Below are positions 11,228-24,310 of a stretch of DNA of 64,000 nt, piece by piece. The position numbers and the translations under genes were made by a program. The notes beneath the pieces are model-generated. The model ran no database searches. It worked only from the letters and a program-made list of their open reading frames with translations, and was not told where the DNA came from. The DNA is taken from contig OU342630.1 in assembly GCA_910589415.1 (NCBI GenBank), positions 87,850,186 through 87,914,185 on the forward strand, in the 5' to 3' direction. This DNA comes from Malachius bipustulatus (lineage: Eukaryota > Arthropoda > Insecta > Coleoptera > Melyridae). Position 1 is the stretch's first letter. The number at the start of each line of letters is the position of its first letter.

Positions 11228-13138
11228 TATTATTCATTTAAACCGACACCCCAGCGCCACCTGTTGACGAAAACAACAAGTAGTTTGGCGTAGATCAACA
11301 CCAGGTCTGAGTTTCCTGATTTCAAGCTGGGTTACAATTTTCTTCTACCAGTTCTATTTTGTAGGATGATAAAAATATACATACCATGAAAAATACAGGT
11401 CACAGATACCTTGTTTTAACGCGACTTGATACGCATTTCGATATGCGCAGAGCTTTTCCTCTCTTCAAAGGGGGATGTAGCCATTTTCTTTTGGTATCTC
11501 GAATAAGCTACACTCTACCAAGTTCTCCCTTCAATTACCTCAAAGACCGACATTATTCGGGTAAGAAAACAATCTTAACCTATTTAATTAAGTTCTAATA
11601 CAACCTATTTTTGTTCTAGTCCTTTTTCCTTATCTTCTCTCTGAACTCGCTTTTGAATTAAGCTTCCGGTACCTTAGGAAGACGCCATCTTCATATCTTT
11701 CAAAATACGTAGATCTATATCTGGCATCATTAGAAAGATCACTCCAGTTTCCTGAAGGACCCGCTGCTCATCCAGCACTAAAAGTGGAAATCAAGATCAA
11801 ATAGTTATAGAATTCCACCTGTCTATTGATAGACCCTGCCAACTAGAGCACGTGTTTCCAGCGGAGCCCTAGAGCTGAACACCATTTGGTAGTCCTGAAG
11901 GAGGTTCCCGTCTTTCCCCCTGAGAGCATGAACTACGTTCCTGCATCTCTACAGGTGTCTACTTCGACCTTTCGGTAGAAAAGAAGGTCGAGCATGTAAG
12001 CTAACCCCATAATCTCTCGTGTGTATCGACTAAATTGAAGATCTAAAGTGAAGCCAAATAAAACAAGAAATCACTACCTTATATTAATTAATGAATACAT
12101 TATTACCTTAGATTACTATCTCTTTGCGAATTTTTCTGAAATTATTGATATAGTTAGAGTCATATCTATGACTTTGATGTCTAATAAGTTGTACAAGACA
12201 TATATATCTATCTCTTAAATTCATTTATTTGTCAAATGAGATATTTAATTAAGAGAACTACAAAGTTTATCATGAATACGAATTTTAAGTAGAAGTTAAT
12301 TAATTTGCAATAGAATTCCCCATTAATTGAACTGTAAATATTCCTGTAAATACAATTTATGAAATTTCGAGGTTGTTTTTTCAACATAGGGAACATGACT
12401 TGACTTTTACAGTCATAGAAAACAGGAACAAATAAAACCCTGAGTGAATTTTGATACCTTTTATAGCCCAAGGATATTTTAGGAGAATCACCAATCAAAA
12501 TTAAAAATAAAAGACATCTGGTATCCCGTTCTCTCTTATCTATAAAACGTATCAACAATAATTATTGATATTACCGCCTTTACGTTACGAATGTTACTAC
12601 AGTCCCGCGTAATTTGAGTAGGATTTTGGTTTCATTAAATTAATTCTCCGTCATACCGAACGTAAGTAATTTACTTTATCAGGAGCGTATAACAACACTG
12701 AAGTCGGTCGGAAAAACAAACGCAAAAATCTAAATGTAATATCAAAGAGGTCAAAAGAGGTAAGCTTGTATAATAGAAAGAAAGTAGCAAGCTATGATCC
12801 TAAAATATTCAGAGACATTTCCTAATTAAAATCAAACAGATTTGTAATTATTGTGAGCCCCTTCATAGGGTAATCCTATGAGAACGTATAGTGCCGACAG
12901 GCTTCGGAAAACAATTTCATGTTTGAAATTGAATTTTTAATAAAACTGCAAACAATCGAAATCTATCATTTCACACACCTTTACAGATTCAATCTCAGAC
13001 ATAATATTTTTCCAAAGCGTGTAACAAAGCGTAACCATACTGAGTAAGTCGTTTACCATGATTTCCACTCCACTTACTCACTCTTCTTGAACTGAAGAGA
13101 AGAACAAATTTAACACACCTAATTAAAAATAGATCTTT
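11228..13138. other. Gene-free stretch
   Basis: 11230-12020 is less AT-rich than its surroundings but shows no coding pattern that I recognise. The rest is AT-rich. Confidence 0.4.
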
Positions 13139-13180
13139 CCATGATGCAGGCGGGACACTCCATGATGCAGGCGGGACACT
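13139..13180. repeat. Perfect 21-bp tandem duplication
   Basis: Two identical adjacent 21-base units, each containing ATGATGCAGGCGGGACACT. Confidence 0.9.
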
Positions 13181-13822
13181 GAAATTCAACCTCAACCATA
13201 TCACATATGTTGTGGTTGTACGTTTGTAGGCTGCAGAGTCTCGTTTTTATTCGGCAAGTCGTTTTTATACATGTGATATAGATATACAGGATGCCCAAAA
13301 TCAATGGAAAAAATGCTTACTTACATTTTATATCTTCAGATTAAGAAATAACAAAAATCATAGGTCGCTGGATATCAACAAAAATATAAAATTTGACATT
13401 TACATTTTTCTTCAAAATCTTTTTCAATTATCACGATACCCGTCTGAAACTTGTTATGATATTATCCTAATGCCACATCTGCATTAGCTAGTGTCATCAG
13501 AACTTATCTAGGCCTAACCTACGCCTACCTACTTACTACTATAGATTTTGCGGGGCGATAGCTAACTGTTTTATTTCTTAAGGGCGCCAGCTTATTTTTT
13601 CATATTATTCGGTATAAAAAAATCTAAGAGACCACAAATCTGTCACATTAAATTTTTTTTCAAAATTTTATTCATCTCTTTTGGAAAATTTATTTATTTA
13701 GCGTATGGCATAGACACGACAGAAAACAACAAAAAAGTATACACAACAAAATGTTATACACAATAGAGAGAGAGAATCATACACTGCTGCTGTTAAAAAC
13801 AAATTCCTAATGAATTAATAGG
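13181..13822. other. AT-rich stretch left of the LINE remnant
   Basis: No coding or structured repeat was seen. A sequence resembling the end of a CAGGGTG-type DNA element (TACAGGATGCCC) occurs near 13285. Confidence 0.35.
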
Positions 13823-14845
13823 CTATTGATTCTGGAGTCGCCATGAGAAAGTCTTCAGGTGTCCCCTCGCAGGCCGTTCTAGGGCATACTCTCTGATGTG
13901 CTTCACCGTTTGGTTTTCGCCCCATTCGCAAAAAGGAGTTGCTGTCTTGTCCCATTGATGCAAGAAGTAGACGAATCTACCGTGCTGAGTTAGGATTTTG
14001 TTTAAGGTGGACAAAGTCTTTCGTGGCAAGTTGTATCTTGGGATTTTTTGGTAAATACGAGGCATTCGGTTGTTATGATGCTTGGTGGTCCATTCTTAGT
14101 GCCAGGTGGTTAGGTCAAAACGCTTCCTTTTGGCAGTTACTGCTGTTATGGTGGGTGGCTTTCTGGAACGGAGGCTGTTGTGATTGGCGAATTCAATATC
14201 TTCGTGGATTAAGAGGTTTTAGCCAAGATCTTTTTGTACTTCTCTTATAGAGCGTTTACACGGCGCATATTTGGAGGCTGAATGTGGCTCAGGACTGGAA
14301 GTCATTCTGTGGGAGTTTTAATAACGCCGGCAGAGCTGATGAGCGCAAAGTGTTGTTCCTCATAGCTTCTGTATAATGTTACCTCTTGTTTTTAGCTTTT
14401 CTGCTGTTTTGGATAAATGCTTCTTAAACGAGAGTGTTCTGTCGAGTGTAATGCCGAGATATTATGGGGTTTTATTATCAGTCAGCCTTGTTATGGGTTT
14501 TCCTCGGTGTTTTCAAATTGAATTATGAGCTCCCTATCGACAGATTTATTATTTAAGTGCATGGGAACATGTTACCTCTGTCTTGCTGGCGTTGGGCTGA
14601 AGTCTCCATTTTCGAAAATATTTTCTCAATTTTTCCCAGATCGGCTGTCAATATAATTTCTGTCTCTTCAAGTTACACGATGTCGTTACGGCCAAATCGT
14701 CGTCGTAGCCGTACTTCTTAGACTTAGCATATCTGCAATGTAGAGGCTGAATAGTAGGGATGCAAGTACTGATCCTTGCAGGAGGCCATTCTTGAGTTTC
14801 TTTGGTGAGCTTGTAACGTTCGTTTCCCCGTTAATTATTAATTTA
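13823..14845 (-). pseudogene. Jockey-type LINE, RT core to C-terminus, decayed
   Basis: Minus-strand reading from about 14840 downward gives KKLKNGLLQGSVLASLLFSLYIAD, the QGSVLxPLLFxLYI block of Jockey-clade reverse transcriptases. A degenerate YADD-like block (GYDDDLA) follows near 14690-14712, then WRLQPNASKTEVTC and further thumb-region similarity, with several frameshifts and stops. At 14065-13823 a readable C-terminal stretch contains LTQHGRFVYFLHQW followed by a CEWGENQTVKHI block. This is the QHGR...C-x-C-x-E-x-QT-x-x-HI pattern at the end of many insect LINE ORF2 proteins. The upstream part of the same domain is at 15895-16115. Confidence 0.75.
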
Positions 14846-15894
14846 AAAATCCTTGTTTTTAAATTTTATTTCGGAAATCTAGCTTAGAACTAGAAAAGAA
14901 AAGTATAGAATGATTTGTTTACTTTAAATTATTCAAGTCGAGAGTAATAAAATATGGGTAATTTTTTTTTTTTTTGGAAACTTCCTTCCAGGTGGTCCGT
15001 TCGATGTACTTGCACGACCAGAGACGGTGCGGGGGAAATCATCCGGTCTGTAGTAGAGGTTGGTATAAGAGACGTGGTTTGTGCGGATAATGCCAATAAA
15101 TCCAGATACCTACGCTAGAGAAATGAGTTTAGGGAAATAGTTGACTGATAATCAAATTTACATCATAGTAGGGAGCTCGGTAGGGAGTAACCTCTGTCAG
15201 TACAGAGAGAGAAAGAATTTGAGCATCTTTGAGATTCGTGTTAGATCAGTGAGAAAAAAGGTTTGATTCTGGAAACTCGGTCGCGTCAGAAAGAGGCCAG
15301 CGGTTGGTCCGCGACGGATTAATTCATTTTCTTTTCTTCAATAGTTCCATCTTTAATACCAACAAATGCAAGTTATAAGCGAATCGAAGTACCCAGAAAA
15401 TTAATTATTTGTGACCCTCTGCGTCAATGAGAGCAGGTATCGGCTTATACAGAGGTATAGTTTTGCATTCATTATTTGCTGGATATCATAATATGTAGTT
15501 AGTTTTCTTTTTTAATAGGCTTTTAGGAAATAGCTTTTAGGAAATGGGTTTTAGGAACGAGTTTTGTGAAATGGTTTTAAGAAATGATCTTAAGAAATCA
15601 TCTTAGGAAATGGCTCTTAGAAAATCGTCTTAGGAGAAGGCTTTGAGAAAATGGTTCTAGGAGCAAGAGCAAGTCATCTGAACGGGGTTCTAGTTTTATT
15701 CTTGTTTTGCCATACTTAACAAGATTAGGATATGCGTATATATTTTTCATTCATTTTCCCATCTCGTTCTCTCTCTAAATTGTAAGATTTTTCCCAAATT
15801 TGTAAGGTAAATCCAGTGTTGCCGGATAAATCTGCTGTGCACCGCTGGAAGTCAAAGAAAAGTAAGTATTATTATTATTCTTATCCCGATTTTC
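14846..15894. other. About 1 kb of DNA separating two LINE pieces
   Basis: This interval lies between adjacent parts of the same reverse-transcriptase domain, so it was probably inserted into the LINE. It includes a T run (14961-14975) and the degenerate minisatellite at 15515-15668. I found no clear terminal repeats that would identify the inserted element. Confidence 0.5.
15515..15668. repeat. Degenerate minisatellite, unit about 14 bases
   Basis: Around ten imperfect copies of a CTTAGGAAATGG-like unit in a row, varying by small substitutions and indels. Confidence 0.75.
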
Positions 15895-16115
15895 GCTTAA
15901 AAGGGGTGAATTTCGGGGCCAGCTTATATCCGATTCCATAATAACTTGGATGTTCCTGTCGTTGTTTAGTAGGCGGGCTGTTAGCTTACATGGAATTGCA
16001 CGGAGGAGCTCGTATACTGAGCCCTCTCTCCAGACGGTGTCATATAAAGCCGCTGACAGGTGTGTAAATGCTGCAGATGTTTTAAGGTTTCTTTGGAACT
16101 CCGATTCTCTATAGG
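15895..16115 (-). pseudogene. Jockey-type LINE, RT fingers/palm fragment
   Basis: The minus strand reads LSAALYDTVWREGSVYELLR, then IPCKLTARLLNNDRNIQVIM, corresponding to the DLSAAFDTVWREGLIxKL block just upstream of the catalytic region in the 13.8-14.8 kb piece. Same strand and correct order, so both derive from one insertion now split by about 1 kb. Confidence 0.7.
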
Positions 16116-16206
16116 AGTAGTAAGGTAAGCGAGAGAACTTGGTCCAAACAGCTTCGTTTTGGAAAAAACTTTTCTTTACTGAATATCATAGTAAAATTAA
16201 AACACC

Positions 16207-16640
16207 CTAAGGCAACCAATATTGCTTCATATTGACGTCATTTGGGGTAAAGAAATTTTTTAAATTATTTTTTGAATGTGACAGATTGTTGATTATTTGT
16301 TTTTTTTTACCGGATGACGTAAAAACAGTAAGGTGGCCATAAGAAAAACAAATTTGACTATGAAAACTGCACGATCTTGTTATCTTTGAAAATTTTCGAA
16401 ATGTCAAGTGGATGACGCATGATGATTTTGGTAGGTATCTATGTAGGTACCTAAACCTAAAAAAAAATTTACAATAATAAGAAAGATATGGCTAAAATAA
16501 GAAATCTCGATTTTTCTGTTTTTTTTTCAGGATATTTCAGCAACAACTGAAGTTATCCTAAATTTTGTTTCAGATTCCTAATAAGTACAAAATAGTGCCA
16601 CTTGTTAGTTTTCTCTCATTGTGCCGACTTCGAATCTCTT
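16207..16640 (-). repeat. Half copy of dispersed palindromic repeat family 1
   Basis: Shares ordered blocks, such as AAATCTCGATTTTTCTG followed by CAGGATATTTCAGCAACAAC and the ATGGC...ATAAGAAAAACAAA block, with the copies at 45.5, 46.7-47.5, 53.4-54.9 and 58.3 kb. Only one arm is present here. Confidence 0.65.
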
Positions 16641-19600
16641 ACCCCATGTAGTTCATTTTAAATAGGACCTTAAAACCTTACACTGTGAAAAAAACTAAAA
16701 AAAAAAAAAATATTTCCGAGCATGTTCTTAGGTTCTGTCATCGAACTCTTACAAAATGGTAAGCCATATGGCCGCTTGGACACGCCGTCAGTACAACTTG
16801 TAAATCTTGGTGGTCGTTGAAAATACCCCCAGAAAACTGTCGGAGGATGGATGTTTTGGTCAATATATGAATTTTCATTGGTCAATGTATGAACTTCAAG
16901 GCATATAAGGCAAAATTCACTCTCGAATCCAGTCAACACCGCCTCTTATTGACACAACATCTTATTCAGTCGCAAATCGCAATGGAGTTTCACTATTTAC
17001 TCGAATCCTCGATTCACGAAAATTATCCCACTTCGAATTTAATCCAGCTCAAAGAACAAAAGTACATACTTCCTTTTCTTCGGAAGCGCACGCAGTCAAG
17101 CCTGGAATTAAGCTTGAACAGCAGCGTAGTCATCACAACAACGCGATGTCTTATAGGGCGCAGAGTACGGTTGAATTCTTGAAGCAAAATAAGGTTAATG
17201 TTTTGGAACAACCGTCCTATTCATATGCGAGGACGCACTTGTTTCTAGATTAAGACACCGATATGAATACCACGCCACGAGAATAGAGTAGATACATACA
17301 TACGGAAGTAAATTATTTTTTTCTCTCCAGTGATTGCTCATCAGAGAAAAAAGGAACATGCTACCTCTTTTTAATATCGCGACTTTTTAATTGGTAGGTA
17401 CTTCCTCAGAGATCAACACGAACAAAGCACATGCCACTTCTATTTAGAGTCGCAAAGCCCCTTCTACGCAATTCCTATCGTCTTGCCTCAACATGGAGAT
17501 CCTAGAAATAGGAACCGGAACCATTTGGAATACTGGGTAAACCTTCCTTATTTATAAAGAGAAGCAGTGTTCAGAGATTCGAGAGAAAGAGTTAAATTTG
17601 ACAGGTATATTAAGAAACTGCTACCTAAAATGGACATCATCAACACAAGACTTGAAGACACACATAATAAAATAAATAGCACGCGGCGTGTTGCACATGA
17701 CGAGGGTAGCGAATAATAATTGAGATCTCTAGCTCGGTGCACTAACATCCAATTTATTACACGGCGTTCGTCTAGGGTTCAGAGTAAGGGTCTAGACTTC
17801 TCGTATCGTATACACACCCTACCTTCATTCAAGAGACCTCAGCGGGAACATCAATACGCGGTTTCGCCCTCTTTAAGAAGGCGCCCCTGCTGTGCTTGTT
17901 AGGGAACTTCGATTTACGGCCGCTACCTACTAACCAGAAACCTCAGCAAGGCTCCAAAGTAAAAAAGTGCGGAAGACGAAATTAATGAGACTCTATTTCG
18001 GTTGCCTAATAGGTTAGGATCCTAGATGTGATTAATTTAATCACTCACCGCAGTTTCTGTAAATCTCTATTTTGTCTTCGGTTTCCAGTAAACGGTCATC
18101 CATGCATAATTTTGAGAAGCAAATCTATAAATGAAAGGTCTCCTGTTATAGTCGTCCAAACACCAAACAGTAATGGGACATATGAGAAGATATCTCCATG
18201 ACATAGAACATAATGCATGAAAAAGATTTGATGGTGTTTTATTGAAGTAAACTGAATAATACTTGTCATGTTGCGTAATAGACGAGGAGGTGTTCACTCG
18301 ATGAAACAGTGTACAATTATTTCCACATACTAAATTATTTCCACAATTTCCAATATTCCAACATTATTTTCCCCATTTCCACTTATTTTAAGTTATTGCC
18401 AGCTATTTTCATGTACTCAGAGTTACAGACAAATTATTTGTTGGTTTGAACACTTCTGAATCACCCGATTTAGTGAAAGAGATCTGTGACGATCGACTTA
18501 TCTGTCGTAATATGCCGATACCCTAGTCAGCCAGATTTTGCAAGCTTAAATGTGATTTTTTCCATGCCATTATTTCCAATTCATTTATTCTATTTTCATT
18601 TTTTTTCCATTATTTTCACAATATTTCCATTGTTTTCACATTTTGTCACTATTTCCCTAGACATTAGTGAACTAGTGAACTAGTCCTTTCGGTAATAGTT
18701 TTTAATTAATAATTGTTTTTGTAGATCGCTATTGATTTTAGAAAAATTCCTAAAACATTTATTTTGCAACAGATGTCAATATGACCACCACATAATAAAA
18801 GAAAATATTCAAATCATTTGTATGACTAACCTTTTTATAAAGCAAATACCAAGTTAGCTGCACATTTCTCATGAGATTTGCCCTTTTTCCGCCTCCTTAT
18901 ATTCGCTCACTTGTACCTTCTTGGATTGGAAAAAAGTGAAAATACCTCTAAAATATACGCACAATTGCTGTTTAATCCCTTATAACGCATTTAGTGCATG
19001 TGTCAAAGTTTCCTTAAAGATCATATATTGTTAAAAGGTGAAAACATATTTTCTCAAGGTAAAAATCTCAACAACAACATTTTCAATAAGAATATCGCGT
19101 TTAAATTCACCTTAGTTAACGTGAATGGACAATTTTAGAGTGCAGGTCAAAAGATGACGTGGAGGAAGCGCAGCAAGCCAATAATGACATGGAAGAAACG
19201 CACGCAAGGCATGTGTGCGTTTCTGTGGAAAAATGTGGAAAGATTGGGCAATAGAATTTGCGAAAGATGACATAAGCTCCTGCTGAGATCGTGGGTGACG
19301 GACAAAAAGGGCACAGCCGATGACAACATCCTCGCGTGTTGGTGTCGCGGTTTTTGTCTCTTAACAATGGAGTAACGTTCACCTGTTACTTAGCTACCTT
19401 ACCTAAATTTGCTATCTCAATCAATACCTACCTATGCCAGTGGATGTTTTATCGTGATATTTCTAAAGAAGTTGCCAATGCCTTCTTCGCGAGAATCAAA
19501 CTTCATGTTTTGTCGTTCTCGCAAGAATTACGTTTTAAAATGAAGTAACTAAGCCATAGTTATTTTTCGACGTGATTACCTAAAAATATCGTCCGATGAT

Positions 19601-22600
19601 TTCGATTTCCAACATCAGACGTTTCGTGTTTTTTTTAAGACTTTTGAAGTCAATTTTAATAACTTGTGAGTGCAGCCGTTTCTCCAAGATCAACTTTGGA
19701 GCTTTTGTCGTCTGATTTCCCAAGTAAAAGAGAAGCAACAAATTACCTTACAAGTTCACCTATTGCATCGTCTTAATTTGGAAAAGTTAAGACGTTAAAA
19801 AGACGTAATGTCAACCTGTAAATCAGGTCTTTTATAACTAATTAGACGAACTGTTTAAATTAAAATGACAGAACTGAAATTGATGAAGTGATTGACAATT
19901 TATTTCATGTTTTAATTAATTACCTACCTAAATACCCTTATTATTTTGTACAAGTGGGGGTAGATCGATCTGAGTAAAGCCTCTAGTATTATTCTTGTCA
20001 ATTTTAATCTTCACGATATTTTAGAACTATCAATTATTATGTATTTAATGTAGGTAGTCAACTTTCATAATCAAGAGCTGATTTTACTTTCTTGTATTCA
20101 TTTTATGCAAATAAACGAATTATTGTTGATTTTTAATAACAGGGACTACTATTTTATCTTTTTTCAGAGATTAGACAAAATAAGGAAAAACAAATATAAG
20201 ATTGGATCTAAGACAACCATTTTTTATAATTAAACATCAATTTTTTATTCAAAATCAAACAATATCTAGCATCCCCACCTTCCCTTTTTAAATTTACCTA
20301 CTCCTGAAAATATCTGCTGAGAACCTACCGACACCCTTATTTAAGCTGGAATTTATAAAAATAATTTCTTCAGGATACTCAGGTGATAAGAACAAAGATA
20401 TCTATTCTGGAATTCAACATTTCTGGGTCCATAGATGTTTGGGCTGAATTAAAGAATCAGTCAGAAGGTTATGATGAATATACCTATGTGAGTCGGAATG
20501 CAGATTGAGGTAAGTTTATGTGCCTATGTTATTTTCAAGTTTTTCTACCATTTTGCTTTTTGAACGATTTGGTTTAAAAAAAGTGAGTAGAAGTCAATCA
20601 ATTTTGCAATTTGCATCATCCGACAGAATGATTTCATACGAAATTTCTGAACTTCAAATTTTTTTGCTCAATTCTACTCAAAGTATACTCCAGAATTTTT
20701 CCCGCTATCAACTCTATAGGACCCCGTAGATAAAAACTATACCTTACAGCAGAAATTTATAATATTTCCTTGACTTAGATGCCTTTTAGTTATGCAAATT
20801 TTAACGTTTCCGTTACTACATAACTAAGCAGTCTGGAAGTATTTAATGAAGTTAAAATTATACGAGAGAAACATGCATGATGTCTGTAACAAATCAAAGA
20901 ACAAAAATAAACACTTAGCACTAACCTGAGCAATCGATACAAAGTAATCTCAACCTTAGACACATTTTCCCTATATGCTTCACCATTTAGACGCTTTTAG
21001 CTGAAGACGTATACAGGTACCGAAAACTCGGTGTCATAAACACCGCAAAAAATTAGAATGAAATGAATCACATCACCCACGGCCTGAAACTTTTAAAATG
21101 TAAATAAACCTGGCTGCATTTTCTCAATGGAACTGAATCGACTGCTGAGCCACTCGACTACTTTCGCCAAGAGAGCTAAGACGGTAGTAGCACAGTCTAC
21201 GCCTGTACTAAACATACTGATCTATAAATAAATTCCCATCTGCAAACCTACACATTTAATTTTTGTTTTCATCCAGAGTCCAATGGACGCTTCTATCCAT
21301 CGGCTGTCTATATTTTCCAAACGCGATTAGTCTGGGCCTATGATACTTTGTAGGATGCAAGGATGTCGGTGATGTTTAAATACAAAGTCGTAACAGATGT
21401 GTGATTATTACTTCTGACAACTACGACCTAAGAGGCTGTAAGCACAACGGAGACAAAACAATAATAATAATTGAATGGGGCGCATTGACCACTGCACCGC
21501 GTTCTTGGAGTCGCCGGAGTTGTAGGTTGTAAGTCTTGCGAGTCTTGCGACATCGACCTCGCGACTCGCGACCAGCACCAGCAGATCAAGGCGTGCAAGA
21601 TACCAACTGCGGTAAATTGCAGAATTCCATCAACCGAACTATTATACGGAAGATTGCTCGTTAGAACACTTTGTAATTCAAACTTCAAATGCCATATAAA
21701 CTCATACAAAAGACATACCACGTAAGTAAATACATTCTTCTGTAAGTCAATAATTGGTTACTAAAAGACATCTGGGCAGAATTCCATACTAGAAAATTAT
21801 TGGCGAAGGAATAATTATTTAATTCATGCAATCCACAGGTCTTTTAAGTCATTACCATCATTAATCCCATTTAATTAAAATTCATATAAAACTATTATAT
21901 TAATTATAAAACTGCATAAAAATCAAAGGGGGGCCGAGCAGGCCACAGACTCCTACCATTTCTATTTTTGCCCATCCATCCACTTGGATAAATTTGGTCC
22001 AGACGCGACGTCCTCTATTGCTAAAAAAAACATGTGTATAGGCAGTCAAATTTAATCGGGCGGGCAGAAAAATGGTTGCGTACAATTCCGCACCAGAAGC
22101 TGACTCCAAATCTGAGTTAAAAATGCGAATTCATGTGTGTTATGGTCAGCCCTTGAGTACATATTATGACTGTTGAGCGCTCCTTCTCTAGTAAATGCAG
22201 ATCCATCAGTAAAAAGCAATCTACTTTGAAACCTTATCATGGCGAGTACCTAACCTACAGTTAAAAAAAAAATCTGCAAAATTGTACCTGTGAGGCCCGA
22301 TCGATAACTTGTACCTAGTACCTAATGCTTGGCTTGTAATTTATTAGTTGGGTCGAAAAGGATGAAGAAGTTGCTCATGAAGAATTCACCATACGCTAGT
22401 TGTACTGATTCCAGTTTCAATTGCAACAGCCCGAGTACCTACTGCTTCCAGGATTATTAGAAACCAGATCCAGGATTGATTGATGTGTGCCGGCTTCCAT
22501 TGAAATCGTAATTAATTCCTACGGAGATTCGTACGTAATTGACTTCTGAGCCAAAAAAAGGTAATTTTCGGAAAGCTACATCCTACCACATTTATGATCG

Positions 22601-22639
22601 TATGGAATAAGGTGCCTTTCTGAGAGAACACATCCACCA
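16641..22639. other. Long gene-poor stretch
   Basis: No reading frame here shows recognisable domains. Contents that can be described are pyrimidine-rich TTATTTTCCAC-like low-complexity tracts (18312-18410 and 18555-18660), a somewhat GC-richer segment at 17700-17960, and short direct repeats near 21530-21580. Exons of a longer gene could be hidden here but cannot be supported by eye. Confidence 0.4.
18312..18660. repeat. Low-complexity TTTTCCA-rich tracts
   Basis: Repeated but irregular ATTTCCA / ATTTTCAC words in two blocks (18312-18410 and 18555-18660), separated by ordinary sequence. Confidence 0.6.
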
Positions 22640-24310
22640 TACTCCGAGACCTTGCTCTTCATGATAAAAAACATCTTCTGGTTTGCAGCAAAATGCAACA
22701 GTCTAACTGGGATTTCGTTGATAAGATCGCATACGAAGCCATGTTTGCCAAACTAAGATCCATGCAGAACTAAACAAAAGAAGAAGTACCTATGACCGGT
22801 TAGTGGGAGCCGAGGGACCTTCGCCTTCTCTTGATATTACTCGCAAGAATTTTAAAACGACCCAAGCCGACAAAAAGCAACATCGCCAGATTTGAAAGAG
22901 AAGTCTCAAAGCGAGTCTCAAAGCTAACAAAAACATTATTCTTTCCGAAGACACGGGAAATGCTATCGCTGTATTGAATGTCAGAGACTACGAGAACGAG
23001 ACGCAAATCCAAAACATCTTGACCTCTCAAACATACAAAAAACTTTCTAGAGATCCTATACGAATCGCATCCTCTGAAAGACCAACGAGCTGGTTAAAAC
23101 TTCCACCAGTCCCAACACGCGGCATATTTTGAATACCGAAGCCAGGACGCCCAGATTTAACGGACTGCCAAAGATACACAAACCTCTTCGCCTCTTTGCC
23201 ACATTGTCAGCGGCTAACCAACCAGCGCTGCAGCCACACGTCGGATCTACAGAATCACACATTCAGTCCAGTGACATTCTCATAGTTTTGATGTGGTTTC
23301 TCTCTTAACTCGGCGAGACCCGATACCTTCAACACATTCAGCGCTTCTTTCCTAGGGACATCACCTCTCTCTTCCACCATGTTCTCCGCACAGCCTATTT
23401 TCAGTAGAATGGTGACTTTTATGAACAAGTGGATGAAGTTACTACAGCCTTAAACTCCGCCGCCAACAAACCGTCTTGTTGGTATCGCTACGTAAATGAC
23501 ATCCTCGTCATTTGGCAGCATGGAAAGAAGGCGCAGGAGGAATTTCTTCACCATATTCACCCCCGCATTCAATTCACGATGTAAATAGAAAAGAATGGAA
23601 AACTACCATTTCTTGAGGTCCTCATTAACAGGAATGAAAATGCCACACTGTAGCACAGAGTCTACCGACAACCAACACACACACACATCGGTATTTTCAC
23701 AAGAACTCCAACCATCATTCAGACCAAAAACGAGCAGGAATAAATACCCTGGTGAACCGTGCATCTCGAATTTGTCAGACCCAACATCCCCAAGAAGAGC
23801 TCGCCCACCTATATAGATAATGCTCTATAGGCGAACGGGTAGCGGCTACATCGCTCAAGAATCAGGAGAGCCCGAGGGAAAGCCTTACGATCCAGCACCC
23901 AACATCCCACACAGCGAACAACCACCACAAAGAGTTTTGAGAACCGCATTTCTTCCTCACCGCAAGAACGTGACGGGTCAATCGATAAACTCCTGCAGGG
24001 CCACGGTGTCAAAACCATCTTTACACCTACATAACAAGTTCGCAATACTCTCCGTTCAGCTACAGACCCCATTGATCCACTTTTTCCGCTGGAGTTTATA
24101 GAATACCTTGCTCCTGTGGTGCTGCATATATCGGAGCAACCAAACGCAGCGTCAACACCCGTGTAACCGAACACAAGAGAAACTCCCGCCTGGGCCAGAC
24201 AGAGATGATCACGCCATATGCTTTGAAAAGACGAAAACTGAAATTGAAATTTAGAAACATCCAAATAACTTCAACAGGCAGGAGGAACCAATGAAACTGC
24301 AGAGGATTTA
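22640..24310 (+). pseudogene. Penelope-like retroelement with GIY-YIG remnant, decayed
   Basis: Fragments appear in Penelope order on the plus strand with many frame changes: a GNAIAVLNVRDYENETQIQN block and TYKKLSRDP (about 22958-23050), GLPKIHKPLR (about 23162-23195), a palm block WYRYVNDILVIW (YVND at 23489-23500 in place of YVDD), IEKNGKLPFLEVLI (about 23586-23630), and a C-terminal GIY-YIG-like IPCSCGAAYIGATKRS followed by TRVTEHKRN (about 24103-24185). A GIY-YIG endonuclease after the reverse transcriptase is diagnostic of Penelope-like elements. Stops and shifts make it inactive, and the Asp-to-Asn change hits the catalytic pair. Outer limits are approximate. Confidence 0.8.

Noticed and set aside
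13939..14250. 103-codon Trp-rich plus-strand frame
   Set aside because: Antisense to the decayed LINE reverse-transcriptase C-terminus, which has clear family motifs on the minus strand.
19116..19548. Small frames near 19.1-19.5 kb as genes
   Set aside because: No domain, no splice signals and overlapping alternatives on both strands; chance frames are as likely.
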